Shown: positions 1-8,676, numbered from the stretch's first letter. The stretch: 64,000 bases of DNA from Paracoccaceae bacterium (GCA_016744015.1 JADGFD010000004.1:182176-246175), one strand, 5' to 3'. Numbers and translations: made by a program. The notes: generated by a model not told the origin, from the letters alone.

Positions 1-1
1 C

Positions 2-661
2 TGGCGCGTCATGCTGGGGCTTACGGGCACCTTATGCGTGGCGCTGGTGCCTTTGGTGCTTACCTTACCAGCCATAAAGCTGCCCGCGCGCACCACGCCA
101 AAAATGGCCCGTTTGAAGCCGCTTTCCCTGCCGGGCGGCGCGGCGCTCTATGCTATATGCCTGCTGTTTATGATCAGCTTTTACGGCATCTATGCCTATA
201 TCGGAGATCACGCACGGCAGGCCTTTTCCCTTGGCTCAACGGCTGCTGGGCTAATTGCCTTGTTTTATGGCGCAGGTTTTGGTCTCGCCACCCTTTCCGC
301 CCCCTTAATAGACAAGCTTGGCCGCCAAACCGCTTTGCGGCTGGGGCTGATTTGCGGGGCGGGTTTGCTCACTTGCCTCAGCCTGCCAAATGCGTTTTCC
401 CTCTTGCTGCCTCTGGTTTTCTTATGGGGCTGGGTTAATCACTTCATCCTTAATATGATCGTCGTCGAGCTAAATGCCCTTGCCCCTGCCAACCGCGGCG
501 CGGTGCTCGGGCTTTACTCTGGCACCACCTATCTAGGAGCTTCTATCGGGGCCGTGCTGCTTGGCCTGCTCTATGAGCGCTTCGGCTTTATCGGGCCATC
601 CCTTGCCGCCGCCGGCTTGCACCTGCTGGCGCTCCTCCTCACCCTCAATAGAAAGCCTTAA
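2..661 (+). CDS. MFS transporter, C-terminal part (5' end outside window)
   Basis: The reading frame is open from the first base and enters from upstream, so only the last ~220 residues are visible. They form about six hydrophobic helices separated by short basic loops. The conserved inter-helix loop DKLGRQTALRLG near residue 100 of the visible part is typical of the start of a repeat in major facilitator superfamily carriers. The protein is therefore an inner-membrane secondary transporter of the drug/arabinose efflux type. The substrate cannot be read from this half. It ends 2 bases before the next start codon, so it is probably cotranscribed with the quinone oxidoreductase. Family assignment is firm; the substrate is unknown. 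Confidence 0.85.
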   Translation, partial: WRVMLGLTGTLCVALVPLVLTLPAIKLPARTTPKMARLKPLSLPGGAALYAICLLFMISFYGIYAYIGDHARQAFSLGSTAAGLIALFYGAGFGLATLSAPLIDKLGRQTALRLGLICGAGLLTCLSLPNAFSLLLPLVFLWGWVNHFILNMIVVELNALAPANRGAVLGLYSGTTYLGASIGAVLLGLLYERFGFIGPSLAAAGLHLLALLLTLNRKP

Positions 662-663
662 CT

Positions 664-1620
664 ATGCGCGCTATGCAACTCCACGAACTCGGCCAACCGA
701 TGCAGCTAGACGAAACCACCACCCCCACCCCCGGCAAGGGCGAGGTTTTGGTGCGGGTGCACGCCTGTGGCATTAACTTTGGTGATACGCTGATCGTGGA
801 AGGCAAATACCAAGAAAAATTCGCCCTGCCCTTCACCCCCGGCATGGAAATATGCGGCACCGTAGAGGCGCTTGGCGAGGGCGTGAGCAGCCCCACCATA
901 GGCACCCGCATTGGCGCTTATGGCGGGGCTGGCGGGCTGGCCGAATACACCTGCATTGACGCTAAGCGCTGCGTTGAGGTGCCTGCAAACATGGGCAATG
1001 AAGCGGTTGCCGCCTTTCTGGTGGCCTATGGCACCAGCCACCTCGCACTAGAGCGCGCAACCCTAAAAGCCGGTGAAACCCTGCTGGTGCTCGGGGCCTC
1101 GGGCGGGGTGGGCCTCACAGCGGTTGAGCTCGGAAAGCTGATGGGGGCAAAGGTGATCGCGGTGGCGCGCTCACCTGAAAAACTGGAGATTTGCAAAGCC
1201 GCAGGAGCAGACCACCTGATAAACTCCGAAACCGATGACATCCGCGAATCCGTCAAAGCCCTCGGCGGTGCCGATGTGGTGTATGATCCCGTAGGCGGTG
1301 ACCAGTTCAAAGCCGCCTTGCGCGCCTGCAACCCCCTCGCCCGCATCCTCCCCCTTGGCTTTGCCTCGGGCGACATCCCGCAAATTCCGGCCAATATCCT
1401 GCTGGTGAAAAACATCACCGTCATCGGCTATTACTGGGGCGGCTACACCGTATTTGCCCCCGAAATCCTTACCAACAGCTTCCGCGAGCTATTCAAGATA
1501 TACGCCACCGGTGCACTCAAACCCCATATCAGCCACACCTTGCCATTAGCGCAGGCAAACGAAGCCCTCGCCCTGCTGAAAGACCGGAAATCCACCGGTA
1601 AAGTGGTGGTGACAATGTGA
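664..1620 (+). CDS. Zinc-free NADPH:quinone oxidoreductase family protein (MDR superfamily)
   Basis: A 318-residue medium-chain dehydrogenase/reductase. The N-terminal GroES-like half includes the VHACGINFGDTL segment near residue 32, typical of quinone oxidoreductases. The nucleotide-binding Rossmann motif GASGGVG lies at residues 144-150, followed by KVIAVARSPEKL. The cysteine and histidine ligands of zinc alcohol dehydrogenases are absent, as in the QOR branch. Such enzymes use NADPH to reduce quinones or enones in the cytosol; some act as acyl-CoA reductases. The gene follows the MFS gene by 2 bases, which suggests one operon. The physiological substrate cannot be told. Confidence 0.88.
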   Translation: MRAMQLHELGQPMQLDETTTPTPGKGEVLVRVHACGINFGDTLIVEGKYQEKFALPFTPGMEICGTVEALGEGVSSPTIGTRIGAYGGAGGLAEYTCIDAKRCVEVPANMGNEAVAAFLVAYGTSHLALERATLKAGETLLVLGASGGVGLTAVELGKLMGAKVIAVARSPEKLEICKAAGADHLINSETDDIRESVKALGGADVVYDPVGGDQFKAALRACNPLARILPLGFASGDIPQIPANILLVKNITVIGYYWGGYTVFAPEILTNSFRELFKIYATGALKPHISHTLPLAQANEALALLKDRKSTGKVVVTM

Positions 1621-1704
1621 TGTTATCTATGTCGTAACATGGTAAAGTCGGCCAAAGCTCCGTAACTGGCGACAAGGACACCACATGCTGAAAAAATACT
1701 GATC

Positions 1705-2373
1705 TTGATGCTGGCGCTTTGGGGCCCGCCTGCACTCGCAAACCCTGAAAATGATGCGGCTTGGTTCATCGAGCACTTCGTTGATCAACGCTACTGGGTA
1801 AGCGCACACCAAACCGGCCAATGGAACAGCGCACGAATACACCGTGAAGCACTGCTAGAGCGGGGTGTCATTATAGTGGATGAAGAACGCTTCGCGGAGA
1901 TGATACCGGAAACGGCGACAGAAGAAACTGTTAAGCGGCTAAAATCCCGTATCGCAACGATAATTATCGAAAGCTACGGGCCTAAGCACCTAAGTGAGAT
2001 TTCCGGTTTTTTCCGGACGCCGCTCGGGGAAAAAATGCTGTTGATGGCAAAGGATAATGACCTCTTTGCATATTTGCGCTATGCATCCCCACTGAACGGC
2101 CCCGTTGACGAATGGAAACACTATTTACAGCCGATGGAACGTATTCGCTACATGACCTTTACGGGTAGCCCAGCGGGCCATGTTTTTGTAAATCAGACTT
2201 GGGCAGTGCGTAACTCCATAATCCACGAAATTCGAGAGTCCTGGAGACAGCCTGATCTCCCGTTGAACCGTCCCTATATTGTCGAAATCCTTAAAGCGGA
2301 CGGAATAGCAATATTTCCCAATCCTATTGCCCGCCGATCTCTGATAACAGAGTTGAGTATCACGAACCCCTAG
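1705..2373 (+). CDS. Exported DUF2059-like protein with a frameshift in its signal peptide
   Basis: About 222 residues are open from a TTG at 1705. The segment HLSEISGFFRTPLGEKML resembles the core of the DUF2059 family of secreted proteins of unknown role. A better start exists at ATG 1685, 6 bases after an AAGGA ribosome-binding site. That frame stops after five codons because an A-run has six As. With seven As it would read MLKKILILMLALWGPPALA, a complete signal peptide with an ALA cleavage site, running straight into this frame. The gene is therefore either inactivated by a single-base deletion or affected by a sequencing error. Programmed slippage is possible but unsupported. Family assignment is moderate. 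Confidence 0.6.
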   Translation: MMLALWGPPALANPENDAAWFIEHFVDQRYWVSAHQTGQWNSARIHREALLERGVIIVDEERFAEMIPETATEETVKRLKSRIATIIIESYGPKHLSEISGFFRTPLGEKMLLMAKDNDLFAYLRYASPLNGPVDEWKHYLQPMERIRYMTFTGSPAGHVFVNQTWAVRNSIIHEIRESWRQPDLPLNRPYIVEILKADGIAIFPNPIARRSLITELSITNP

Positions 2374-2433
2374 CCGCTCCAACGCAGGATTCATCCGCAT
2401 TGCCAAAAACTGCGTGCCAATGAAATTATGAGC

Positions 2434-2508
<75 letters not shown>

Positions 2509-2518
2509 AATGCGCGTC

Positions 2519-2547
2519 TTCTAGCCAAAAACAGCTTGGGTTCACAA
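2519..2547 (-). promoter_or_regulatory. Sigma70-type promoter of tRNA-Thr
   Basis: On the minus strand TTGTGA (2542-2547) and CTAGAA (2519-2524) are separated by exactly 17 bases. The -10 element ends 10 bases before the tRNA 5' end. This is inferred from spacing and sequence only. Confidence 0.5.
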
Positions 2548-2681
2548 GCGGTTTTTTGCCTTGGGGTTAAAAAACGTAGGCAGGCAGTTCATGCACCCAG
2601 AATGGCTAAGCTTTGCCATAAGCATAACCGCCCCGCGAGGACACGCTGGACCATCGCCACAATTTTGCTATAGAAGCAAGT

Positions 2682-2825
2682 ATGAGCGAGCAAACAGATA
2701 AAAAACCAGCCAAACCACAAACGGCAAAAGAGGCAAAGGATGCACGCATGAAAGCGGCGCTTCGGGCCAATTTACAGCGCCGTAAGGGGCAGGCACGCGC
2801 ACGCAAAGTGCAGGAAAAGGACTAG
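2682..2825 (+). CDS. Small basic hypothetical protein upstream of murA
   Basis: A 47-codon frame, too short for most gene lists, begins at ATG 2682 and stops 5 bases before murA. The product is lysine/arginine rich with an [13 protein letters not shown] segment and no hydrophobic stretch. Short proteins of this kind, with a conserved LRANLxRRK-type core, commonly precede murA in Rhodobacterales; that is from memory of the group, not shown here. The tight spacing suggests cotranscription with murA. The function is unknown; nucleic-acid or ribosome contact is possible from charge alone. Confidence 0.6.
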   Translation: MSEQTDKKPAKPQTAKEAKDARMKAALRANLQRRKGQARARKVQEKD

Positions 2826-2830
2826 CAGGC

Positions 2831-4093
2831 ATGGATAAAATTATCGTCAAAGGCGGCAATCCGCTGCATGGCAGCATTGAGATTGCGGGCGCAAAAAACG
2901 CATGCCTCACCCTGATGCCCGCAGCTTTGCTGTGCTCAGAGCCGCTCACCCTCACCAACGCGCCCCGCCTTTCGGACATTGCCACCATGACCGAGCTGCT
3001 TGAATCACTCGGCTGTGAAGTGGCCTCTTTGCAAGAGGGCCGCGTGCTGGTGCTAGGGACCGAAAAAATAACCAACCACACCGCTCATTATGACATTGTG
3101 CGCAAAATGCGGGCGTCGATTTTGGTGCTGGGCCCGATGCTGGCGCGTGATGGCGAGGCTATCTGTTCTCTGCCCGGTGGTTGCGCCATTGGCGCACGCC
3201 CGGTTGATATTCACCTTAGTGGGCTTGAAGCCATGGGCGCCGAGCTCGACCTGCGCGAGGGCTATGTGCATGCCAAAGCGCCCAAGGGCCTAATTGGCGC
3301 GGACTACACCCTGCCCTTTGCCAGCGTTGGCGCGACCGAGAACCTGCTGATGGCCGCGACCTTGGCCAAGGGCACCACGGTGCTTAGGAATGTGGCCCGC
3401 GAGCCGGAAATTGTGGATTTGGCTGCATGCCTGCGCGCCATGGGGGCGCAAATTGAAGGCGAAGGCTCCGAGACCCTGACCATCCACGGTGTGAAAAAGC
3501 TGCACGGGGCGACCCACCGCGTGGTAACAGACCGCATCGAGCTGGGCACCTACATGATCGCGCCAGTGATCGCCGGCGGCGAGGTGGAGCTTATCGGCGG
3601 CCGTCGTGACCTTCTGGAAGCGTTTTGCAATAAGCTGGAGGCCGCAGGGGCCACAATTTCGGAAACCGAAAATGGGCTGAACGTAAAGCGCGACGGGCCA
3701 ATCAAGCCGGTTAATATTATGACCGAAGTTCACCCCGGCTTCCCAACCGACCTACAAGCGCAAATGATGGCGCTGCTTTGTTTTTCTGATGGCACCTCGG
3801 TGCTGGAAGAAAAGATTTTTGAAAACCGCTTCATGCATGCCCCCGAACTTATCCGCATGGGGGCCGATATTGAGGTGCATGGCGGCCACGCTACGGTGAA
3901 CGGGGTTAAATCCCTGCGCGGTGCGCCGGTTATGGCCACCGATCTACGGGCGTCGGTTTCGCTTATTTTAGCAGGGCTGGCAGCAGAGGGCGAAACGCTC
4001 GTGAGCCGTGTTTATCACCTTGATCGCGGTTATGAACAACTGGTGCGCAAGCTTAGCGCCTGCGGGGCCGATATTCGGCGGGAGAAAGAATAA
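2831..4093 (+). CDS. murA: UDP-N-acetylglucosamine 1-carboxyvinyltransferase
   Basis: A 420-residue EPSP-synthase-fold enzyme that adds enolpyruvate from PEP to UDP-GlcNAc, the first committed cytoplasmic step of peptidoglycan synthesis and the target of fosfomycin. Visible are the substrate-binding GAKNA at residues 20-24 (Lys22, Asn23) and the catalytic loop [11 protein letters not shown] with Cys118, so the enzyme should be fosfomycin-sensitive in principle. The conserved FPTDLQAQ segment is present in the second domain. Length is normal (E. coli 419). The stop overlaps the next start by one base (TAATG), showing translational coupling to the DUF2948 gene. Confidence 0.98.
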   Translation: MDKIIVKGGNPLHGSIEIAGAKNACLTLMPAALLCSEPLTLTNAPRLSDIATMTELLESLGCEVASLQEGRVLVLGTEKITNHTAHYDIVRKMRASILVLGPMLARDGEAICSLPGGCAIGARPVDIHLSGLEAMGAELDLREGYVHAKAPKGLIGADYTLPFASVGATENLLMAATLAKGTTVLRNVAREPEIVDLAACLRAMGAQIEGEGSETLTIHGVKKLHGATHRVVTDRIELGTYMIAPVIAGGEVELIGGRRDLLEAFCNKLEAAGATISETENGLNVKRDGPIKPVNIMTEVHPGFPTDLQAQMMALLCFSDGTSVLEEKIFENRFMHAPELIRMGADIEVHGGHATVNGVKSLRGAPVMATDLRASVSLILAGLAAEGETLVSRVYHLDRGYEQLVRKLSACGADIRREKE

Positions 4094-4578
4094 TGGTTGA
4101 TGCAAGCTTTGCAGACGGGGCCGAAAACCCCGTAAGGCTACAGGCTGAAAACTCGGCAGATCTGGCCGTGATTTCGGCACTGATTCAAGATGCCGTCGGG
4201 CAAAACGGCGAGACAAGTTGGCAGCCACGAAAGCACCGTTTTGCTCTCCTTATCAACCGCTTCCGCTGGGAAGATAAGGAAGCAGCTGAAGCACAGGGGC
4301 GGCCATTTGAGCGGGTGCAATCCACACTTGTGATAGATGGCGCACTCAAGGTTGGCGGCGAGGGATTGGACCCAACGGACAAAGAACAAATCTTTGCCCT
4401 GCTGGCGCTTGAATTCGCGCCCACCGAGGACGGCGCAGGCACCCTGAACTTGGTCCTCCAAGGCGACGGGGCGATCCACCTTAAGGTCGAGTGCATTGAC
4501 GTGACCCTCACCGATGTATCGCGCCCCTACAAAGCCCGCGCCAAACATTTACCGCACCATCCGGTGTCTGATCGGTAA
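4093..4578 (+). CDS. DUF2948 family protein
   Basis: A 161-residue soluble protein without signal or membrane segments. It matches the DUF2948 family in length and in the motifs RFRWED near residue 55 and ALEFAPTEDGAGTLNLVLQGDGAI in the second half (only the general pattern is used here). The family is almost confined to Alphaproteobacteria and typically lies between murA and hisD, as here. Its function is unknown. The start overlaps the murA stop by one base, so it is made from the same message. Assignment by context and sequence is strong; the role is not known. Confidence 0.85.
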   Translation: MVDASFADGAENPVRLQAENSADLAVISALIQDAVGQNGETSWQPRKHRFALLINRFRWEDKEAAEAQGRPFERVQSTLVIDGALKVGGEGLDPTDKEQIFALLALEFAPTEDGAGTLNLVLQGDGAIHLKVECIDVTLTDVSRPYKARAKHLPHHPVSDR

Positions 4579-4974
4579 CCGCCCGCTGCGGTTCTCTCGC
4601 CGATGGCTCGCTGGCGGCGCGCCTAGTGTTGCGCTTGCTGAAAGAATCTGTGCGCGCCGCTCCCAATCTTCAGGGCATGAGGAAAAGTTAGAAAGGGGCG
4701 CTGCCCCTCGCTACGCTCACCCCGAGATATTTGAGCAATTTGGAAATTCGTATTGTGAAGATGCGAAATGTTTAGTGATGGGCAGCAAGCGCAACGTTGC
4801 TGCGCGGCGCGGGCAAGCCCTTGCCAATAGCGCAGTATTTGACGCGCCGCCACCGAGCCGTAGGCGAGGCGCGGTCCGGTGCGTAGCACCGGAAACAATA
4901 GAAGTGAAGACGAGCCACACTTGCGATTAGGAGGCACGCACGCTATGGGTTTTACAACTAGTCTGGAGTGCCTC
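4579..4974 (+). repeat. Intergenic GC-rich repeat region between DUF2948 and hisD (copy A)
   Basis: About 400 bases without a gene. It holds a hairpin AAGGGGCGCTGCCCCT near 4693-4708, followed by CACCCCGAGATATTTGA to about 4734. A second block at 4781-4893 contains GCGGCGCGGGC, GACGCGCCGC, CCGAGCCG and TCCGGTGCGTAGCACCGGA. Both blocks recur at 36119-36500, the second one in inverted orientation as well as direct. No coding frame here looks real. The hisD ribosome-binding sequence lies at the right end. Confidence 0.7.
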
Positions 4975-6279
4975 ATGCCTGTTTTTTTATCTACGACCGA
5001 TGCAGCTTTTGAAGCCGGTTTTAGCGCTTTTCTGAGCACCAAGCGGGAATCTGACAGCGACGTGCTGGAGACCGTAAACAGCATCATTGCTGATGTGCGC
5101 GCGCGAGGTGATGCCGCAGTGATAGACCTTACGACCAAGTTTGACAGGCTGGCGCTCACCCCCGAGACACTAGCCTTTTCCAAGGCCGAGATGGACGCTG
5201 AAATCGCCAAAGTGCCCAAAAAGGAGCGCGCGGCGCTAGAGCTGGCCGCAGCCCGCATCAAGGCTTACCACGAAAAGCAACTGCCTTCAGATGCACGCTG
5301 GACAGATGACAGCGGCGCAAGCCTCGGCTGGCGTTGGACAGCGGTTTCCTCGGCGGGGCTTTACGTGCCGGGCGGGCTGGCGTCTTACCCGTCCTCCGTG
5401 CTGATGAACGCCATTCCGGCAGCGGTGGCAGGGGTTGAAAACCTCGTGATCTGCGCGCCTACGCCGGATGGCAAGGTCAACCCGCTAGTACTTTTGGCTG
5501 CGCGGCTTTCAGGCGTGGAAAAGGTGTATCGGATTGGCGGTGCGCAGGCAATTGCCGCGATGGCATATGGCACTGAGACAATAGCCCCCGTTGATAAAAT
5601 CACTGGCCCCGGCAATGCCTTTGTGGCTGTGGCCAAGCGGCAAGTGTTTGGGCAGGTCGGCATTGATATGATCGCGGGGCCAAGCGAGATTTTGGTGATT
5701 GCTGACAAAGACAATAACCCCGATTGGTTGGCACTGGATCTGCTTTCGCAGGCTGAACATGACGAGAGCGCGCAGTCAATCTTGATCACGGATGATGCTG
5801 ATTTTGGCAAAGCCGTGGCGCAAGCCTTTGAAAAACGGCTTAAAACGCTAGAGCGCCGCATGATCGCGGGCAGAAGTTGGGCCAATTATGGCGCGGTGAT
5901 TGTGGTGAAAAACATGGCCGAGGCGGCGAAGCTGAGCAACATCATTGCCCCCGAGCATCTAGAGATTTGCGTGGAAGATGCGGAAGGCATGGCCGATAAA
6001 TGCATCCACGCAGGCGCGATTTTCATTGGGGCCTATACCCCCGAAGCGATTGGTGATTATGTTGGAGGGCCAAACCATGTGCTGCCCACGGGGCGCACAG
6101 CTCGCTTCAGTTCCGGCCTGAATGTCCTTGATTTTATGAAGAAAACCACCATTTCAAGAATGACACCTGAAAGCTTGCGCGCCGTTGGCCCTGCGGCCGC
6201 CACACTGGCGGCTTCCGAGAGCCTTGAGGCGCATGGGCTTTCGGTATTGGCACGTTTAGAGGCTTTGAATAATGAGTAA
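4975..6279 (+). CDS. hisD: Histidinol dehydrogenase
   Basis: A 434-residue enzyme that oxidises L-histidinol to L-histidine with two NAD+, the last step of histidine synthesis. Seen in sequence: the HisD signature region beginning IDMIAGPSEILVIAD; zinc ligands in QAEHDE (Gln259, His262, as in the E. coli enzyme); and the catalytic Glu-His pair in APEHLE near residue 327. The C-terminal GGPNHVLPT and FMKKTT segments are present. ATG 4975 is chosen because it gives the usual length and a CTGGAG upstream. An in-frame ATG at 4945, 10 bases after TAGGAGG, would add ten residues and cannot be excluded. The last 8 bases overlap the UPF0262 gene. Confidence 0.97.
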   Translation: MPVFLSTTDAAFEAGFSAFLSTKRESDSDVLETVNSIIADVRARGDAAVIDLTTKFDRLALTPETLAFSKAEMDAEIAKVPKKERAALELAAARIKAYHEKQLPSDARWTDDSGASLGWRWTAVSSAGLYVPGGLASYPSSVLMNAIPAAVAGVENLVICAPTPDGKVNPLVLLAARLSGVEKVYRIGGAQAIAAMAYGTETIAPVDKITGPGNAFVAVAKRQVFGQVGIDMIAGPSEILVIADKDNNPDWLALDLLSQAEHDESAQSILITDDADFGKAVAQAFEKRLKTLERRMIAGRSWANYGAVIVVKNMAEAAKLSNIIAPEHLEICVEDAEGMADKCIHAGAIFIGAYTPEAIGDYVGGPNHVLPTGRTARFSSGLNVLDFMKKTTISRMTPESLRAVGPAAATLAASESLEAHGLSVLARLEALNNE

Positions 6280-6754
6280 AAACAGGCTGATAGAGGTTAA
6301 CCTTGATGAAAGTGGCCTGCCCGCACCCACACCCGAAATCGAGCAAGAGCGGCGGGTGGCGATCTATGATCTGTTGGAGGAAAACAGCTTTGCGCCAATT
6401 GCGCGCGAGGGGAGCGCCCCCGTTGGGCCGTTTCGGCTAAACCTATCTATCACCGAGCGGCGCTTGGTTTTTAAAATACTCAATGAATCCAATGAAAAGC
6501 TAGGCGAATTTCACCTATCTCTTTCGCCATTCCGACAAGTTATCAAAGACTATTTTCAGATTTGCGAAAGCTACTTTGATGCCGTAAAGCGCCTACCCCC
6601 CGCACAAATTGAGGCCATTGATATGGGCCGCAGAGGTATTCATGACGAGGGCTCACGGGTGCTGCTAGAGCGGCTTGAGGGCAAGGTAGAGCTTGACCAT
6701 AAAACCGCACGCCGCCTGTTTACGCTGATCTGCGTTCTGCATTTTAAAGGATAG
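6272..6754 (+). CDS. UPF0262 family protein
   Basis: A 160-residue soluble protein of family UPF0262 (DUF2117-like), found next to hisD in many Alphaproteobacteria. Characteristic stretches are IYDLLEENSF near residue 30, LSLSPFRQVIKDYFQICESY near residue 85, and the C-terminal MGRRGIHDEGS and DHKTARRLFTLICVLH. No catalytic motif is recognised. The start lies inside the end of hisD (8-base overlap), so the two are translationally linked. The function is unknown. Family assignment is strong. Confidence 0.88.
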   Translation: MSKNRLIEVNLDESGLPAPTPEIEQERRVAIYDLLEENSFAPIAREGSAPVGPFRLNLSITERRLVFKILNESNEKLGEFHLSLSPFRQVIKDYFQICESYFDAVKRLPPAQIEAIDMGRRGIHDEGSRVLLERLEGKVELDHKTARRLFTLICVLHFKG

Positions 6755-6757
6755 CGT

Positions 6758-7219
6758 ATGGCGTCCCGCCCCTCTTCCGTGCTGTTTGCGTGTGACCATA
6801 ATGCGGTGCGCTCGCCCATGGCCGAGGGGATAATGAAGCGGGATTATGGCACCTCTATTTTTGTGCAAAGCGCGGGGGTACGGCACGATATGGAAATCGA
6901 CGGATTTAGCGTGGCTGTATCTGAAGAGGTTGGGGTAACGCTTTCAAAACACAGAGCAAGATCGTTTGAAGAAATGGAGGAATGGGGAGACCAGATAGAC
7001 GGCTATGACCTGATTGTGGCGCTCTCCCCTGCGGCCCAGCGCGCCGCGCTGGAATACACGCGCTATTACGCGCTTGAGGTCGAATATTGGCCGATTATGG
7101 ACCCAACAGACCTTGGCCGCACCCGCGAAGAAAAGTTGATCGCCTATCGCCAAGCACGCGACCAGATTGCCCACAAAATCCGCACCCGATTTGGCCCACC
7201 ACTGGAGGTGGACGCATGA
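6758..7219 (+). CDS. Low-molecular-weight protein tyrosine phosphatase family protein
   Basis: A 153-residue phosphatase-fold protein. The P-loop CDHNAVRS (Cys12-X5-Arg18-Ser) is at the N-terminus, as in LMW-PTPs and thioredoxin-coupled arsenate reductases. The general-acid loop is represented by MDPTDLGRT near residue 113. Whether it dephosphorylates tyrosine or handles arsenate cannot be decided; the ArsC cysteine pair of the reductase type is not evident. It starts 3 bases after the UPF0262 stop, and its stop overlaps the next start by four bases (ATGA). It is a normal member of the murA-hisD-infA run. Confidence 0.85.
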   Translation: MASRPSSVLFACDHNAVRSPMAEGIMKRDYGTSIFVQSAGVRHDMEIDGFSVAVSEEVGVTLSKHRARSFEEMEEWGDQIDGYDLIVALSPAAQRAALEYTRYYALEVEYWPIMDPTDLGRTREEKLIAYRQARDQIAHKIRTRFGPPLEVDA

Positions 7220-8487
7220 CAACTGAAGCGTTTGACTATTACATTCCGGTGCGAAAGTCGGAGATCGTATCCGCCATACTGCACCACGAAGCCCTGAGTG
7301 ATGCTGACAGGCCGGAGCTGGCCAGTGTTATCCGCTGGCTCGCGCTCCTGTTTCACATGGAGTTTTTTGCCACCTCCGAGCATATCAAAGAGCTTTATGT
7401 AGGCCTAAACCCAGACCAAAAAGGCAGCCAGCCTTTGGAAACCAGCCATGCCCAGCGGCGGGTATTTCTAGAAGAGCTAGACAAGGTGCTGATCGCCGCA
7501 AACTTCAGGCCGCTGACCAATGATGAGGTAGAGGATGCCGACAGCAAAGAAGGACGGTTGCGCTCAGAGATCAAGGTGAAAACGGGGGTGTTTTCAAGGG
7601 TGCAGTTTTATGCCCGCGGGTTGCAAGAGGTGGAAACCGAAGTTGATAAATGGTTTGGCCTGCGCAGCCGCACGATTTTGATCCCGACTTTTGACCACGT
7701 GGTTTTTGCGATGATCCCGGGGCTAAATGCCAGCAAGAAAGACGTAAAGCGCGCGGGGTTGCGCCAAGGCGCGGCCTATTTGCAGCTGTTCCGGAACATT
7801 CCATTAGCTGACCTCAAGGCGCTTTACCCGAATGCGCGGGCGCAGGTGAGCTGGGTTAAAAAGGCGCTGATCGCCACCTCAACAATCATTACTGGCGTGC
7901 CGCTGCTGATGAAGATAATTCCGGCGCTCTCCGTGCTGCTTTTGGTATTGGCAGCTTTTCTGGGGATTTCAGGCAAAGTCGAAGAAGACAGCCTGAAAAA
8001 AGCCATCGCTTCCGGCACCATTTTAGCGGCTTTCATTGGCCTTGGGCTGCGGCAATGGGTGAGCTACGATCGGCATTCCCTGCGGCAGCATAAGCTACTT
8101 TCTGACCATGCGCACTCTAACAAGCTCAACACCAATGCAGGGTGCTTTGATTACTTAATTGCCGCCTCGGAAGATGCCGAAGTAAAAGAGGTTTTTATGG
8201 CATACGCCTTACTATACTTGCACGGAGAACCCATGGAAATGGGTGTTTTGGATGCCCTTGTAGAAGACTGGTTTAAAGCGCGATTTGACCGCGTAATTGA
8301 CTTTGAAATTGATGACGCTATTGCCAAGCTGGAGCGCCTAAGCCTAATTGTTCGCGAGGGCAATACCTTCCGCGCTGTGGCGCTTGAAAAGGCCCTTGAG
8401 AATTGCGCCGATAACTGGCGGCTGCTGTCTAGCAACATTGCACGCGGTGGTATCGAGGAAGACAAGCTGGAGTTTTTCCGGAGCTAA
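7216..8487 (+). CDS. DUF3754 (TMEM143-like) membrane protein
   Basis: A 423-residue protein. The N-terminal FDYYIPVRKSEIVSAIL fits the conserved entry of the DUF3754/TMEM143 family. Around residues 212-285 there is a hydrophobic pair: a long segment with LLMKIIPALSVLLLVLAAFLG, then ILAAFIGLGL. The C-terminal 130 residues are soluble and helical. The start ATG at 7216 overlaps the phosphatase stop (ATGA); a longer frame upstream is only the shadow of that gene. Function is unknown; eukaryotic relatives are mitochondrial. The gene sits inside a housekeeping cluster where it is not usual. Confidence 0.72.
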   Translation: MTTEAFDYYIPVRKSEIVSAILHHEALSDADRPELASVIRWLALLFHMEFFATSEHIKELYVGLNPDQKGSQPLETSHAQRRVFLEELDKVLIAANFRPLTNDEVEDADSKEGRLRSEIKVKTGVFSRVQFYARGLQEVETEVDKWFGLRSRTILIPTFDHVVFAMIPGLNASKKDVKRAGLRQGAAYLQLFRNIPLADLKALYPNARAQVSWVKKALIATSTIITGVPLLMKIIPALSVLLLVLAAFLGISGKVEEDSLKKAIASGTILAAFIGLGLRQWVSYDRHSLRQHKLLSDHAHSNKLNTNAGCFDYLIAASEDAEVKEVFMAYALLYLHGEPMEMGVLDALVEDWFKARFDRVIDFEIDDAIAKLERLSLIVREGNTFRAVALEKALENCADNWRLLSSNIARGGIEEDKLEFFRS

Positions 8488-8548
8488 AGGCAGCGTTTTT
8501 AAAAGCAAAACTATCTATTTATTTGGCATAACTGCAATATTCTTATTC

Positions 8549-8588
8549 TTAACTACCTTCACTAAACTGGTTTAGTGAAGGTAGTTAA
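8549..8588 (+). promoter_or_regulatory. Perfect 19-bp-arm palindrome upstream of the MerR gene
   Basis: Arms at 8549-8567 and 8570-8588 are perfect reverse complements separated by TG. The core half-sites are CTTCACTAAAC and GTTTAGTGAAG. It lies 34 bases before the predicted -35 element of the MerR/TipAS gene. No T-run of terminator type follows. The same 24-bp core, 23 of 24 bases identical when inverted, is found at 26869-26892. An operator for a TetR-like or similar dimeric regulator is the best reading. Confidence 0.6.
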
Positions 8589-8621
8589 AACGGCAAAATT
8601 TGCGTTCAATGACACTTGTCC

Positions 8622-8652
8622 TTGACCCTCACGCCACGTCAGACCCCATAAA
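8622..8652 (+). promoter_or_regulatory. MerR-type promoter with 19-bp spacer
   Basis: TTGACC (8622-8627) and CATAAA (8647-8652) are separated by 19 bases, the over-long spacing that MerR-family activators correct by distorting DNA. The spacer carries an imperfect dyad CCCTCACG/CGTCAGACC. It lies just before the ribosome-binding site AAGGAGG of the MerR gene, which points to autoregulation. Confidence 0.5.
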
Positions 8653-8676
8653 GTGATTCGCAACCAAGGAGGCAAT

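Noticed and set aside
4623..5261. Long minus-strand open frame across the DUF2948-hisD gap
   Set aside because: It runs antisense into hisD, has no ribosome-binding site, and its composition is that of a GC-rich shadow; the gap is explained by repeats.
8549..8588. Palindrome as a rho-independent terminator of the DUF3754 gene
   Set aside because: Too AT-rich for a terminator stem and followed by As; its near-copy elsewhere supports an operator instead.
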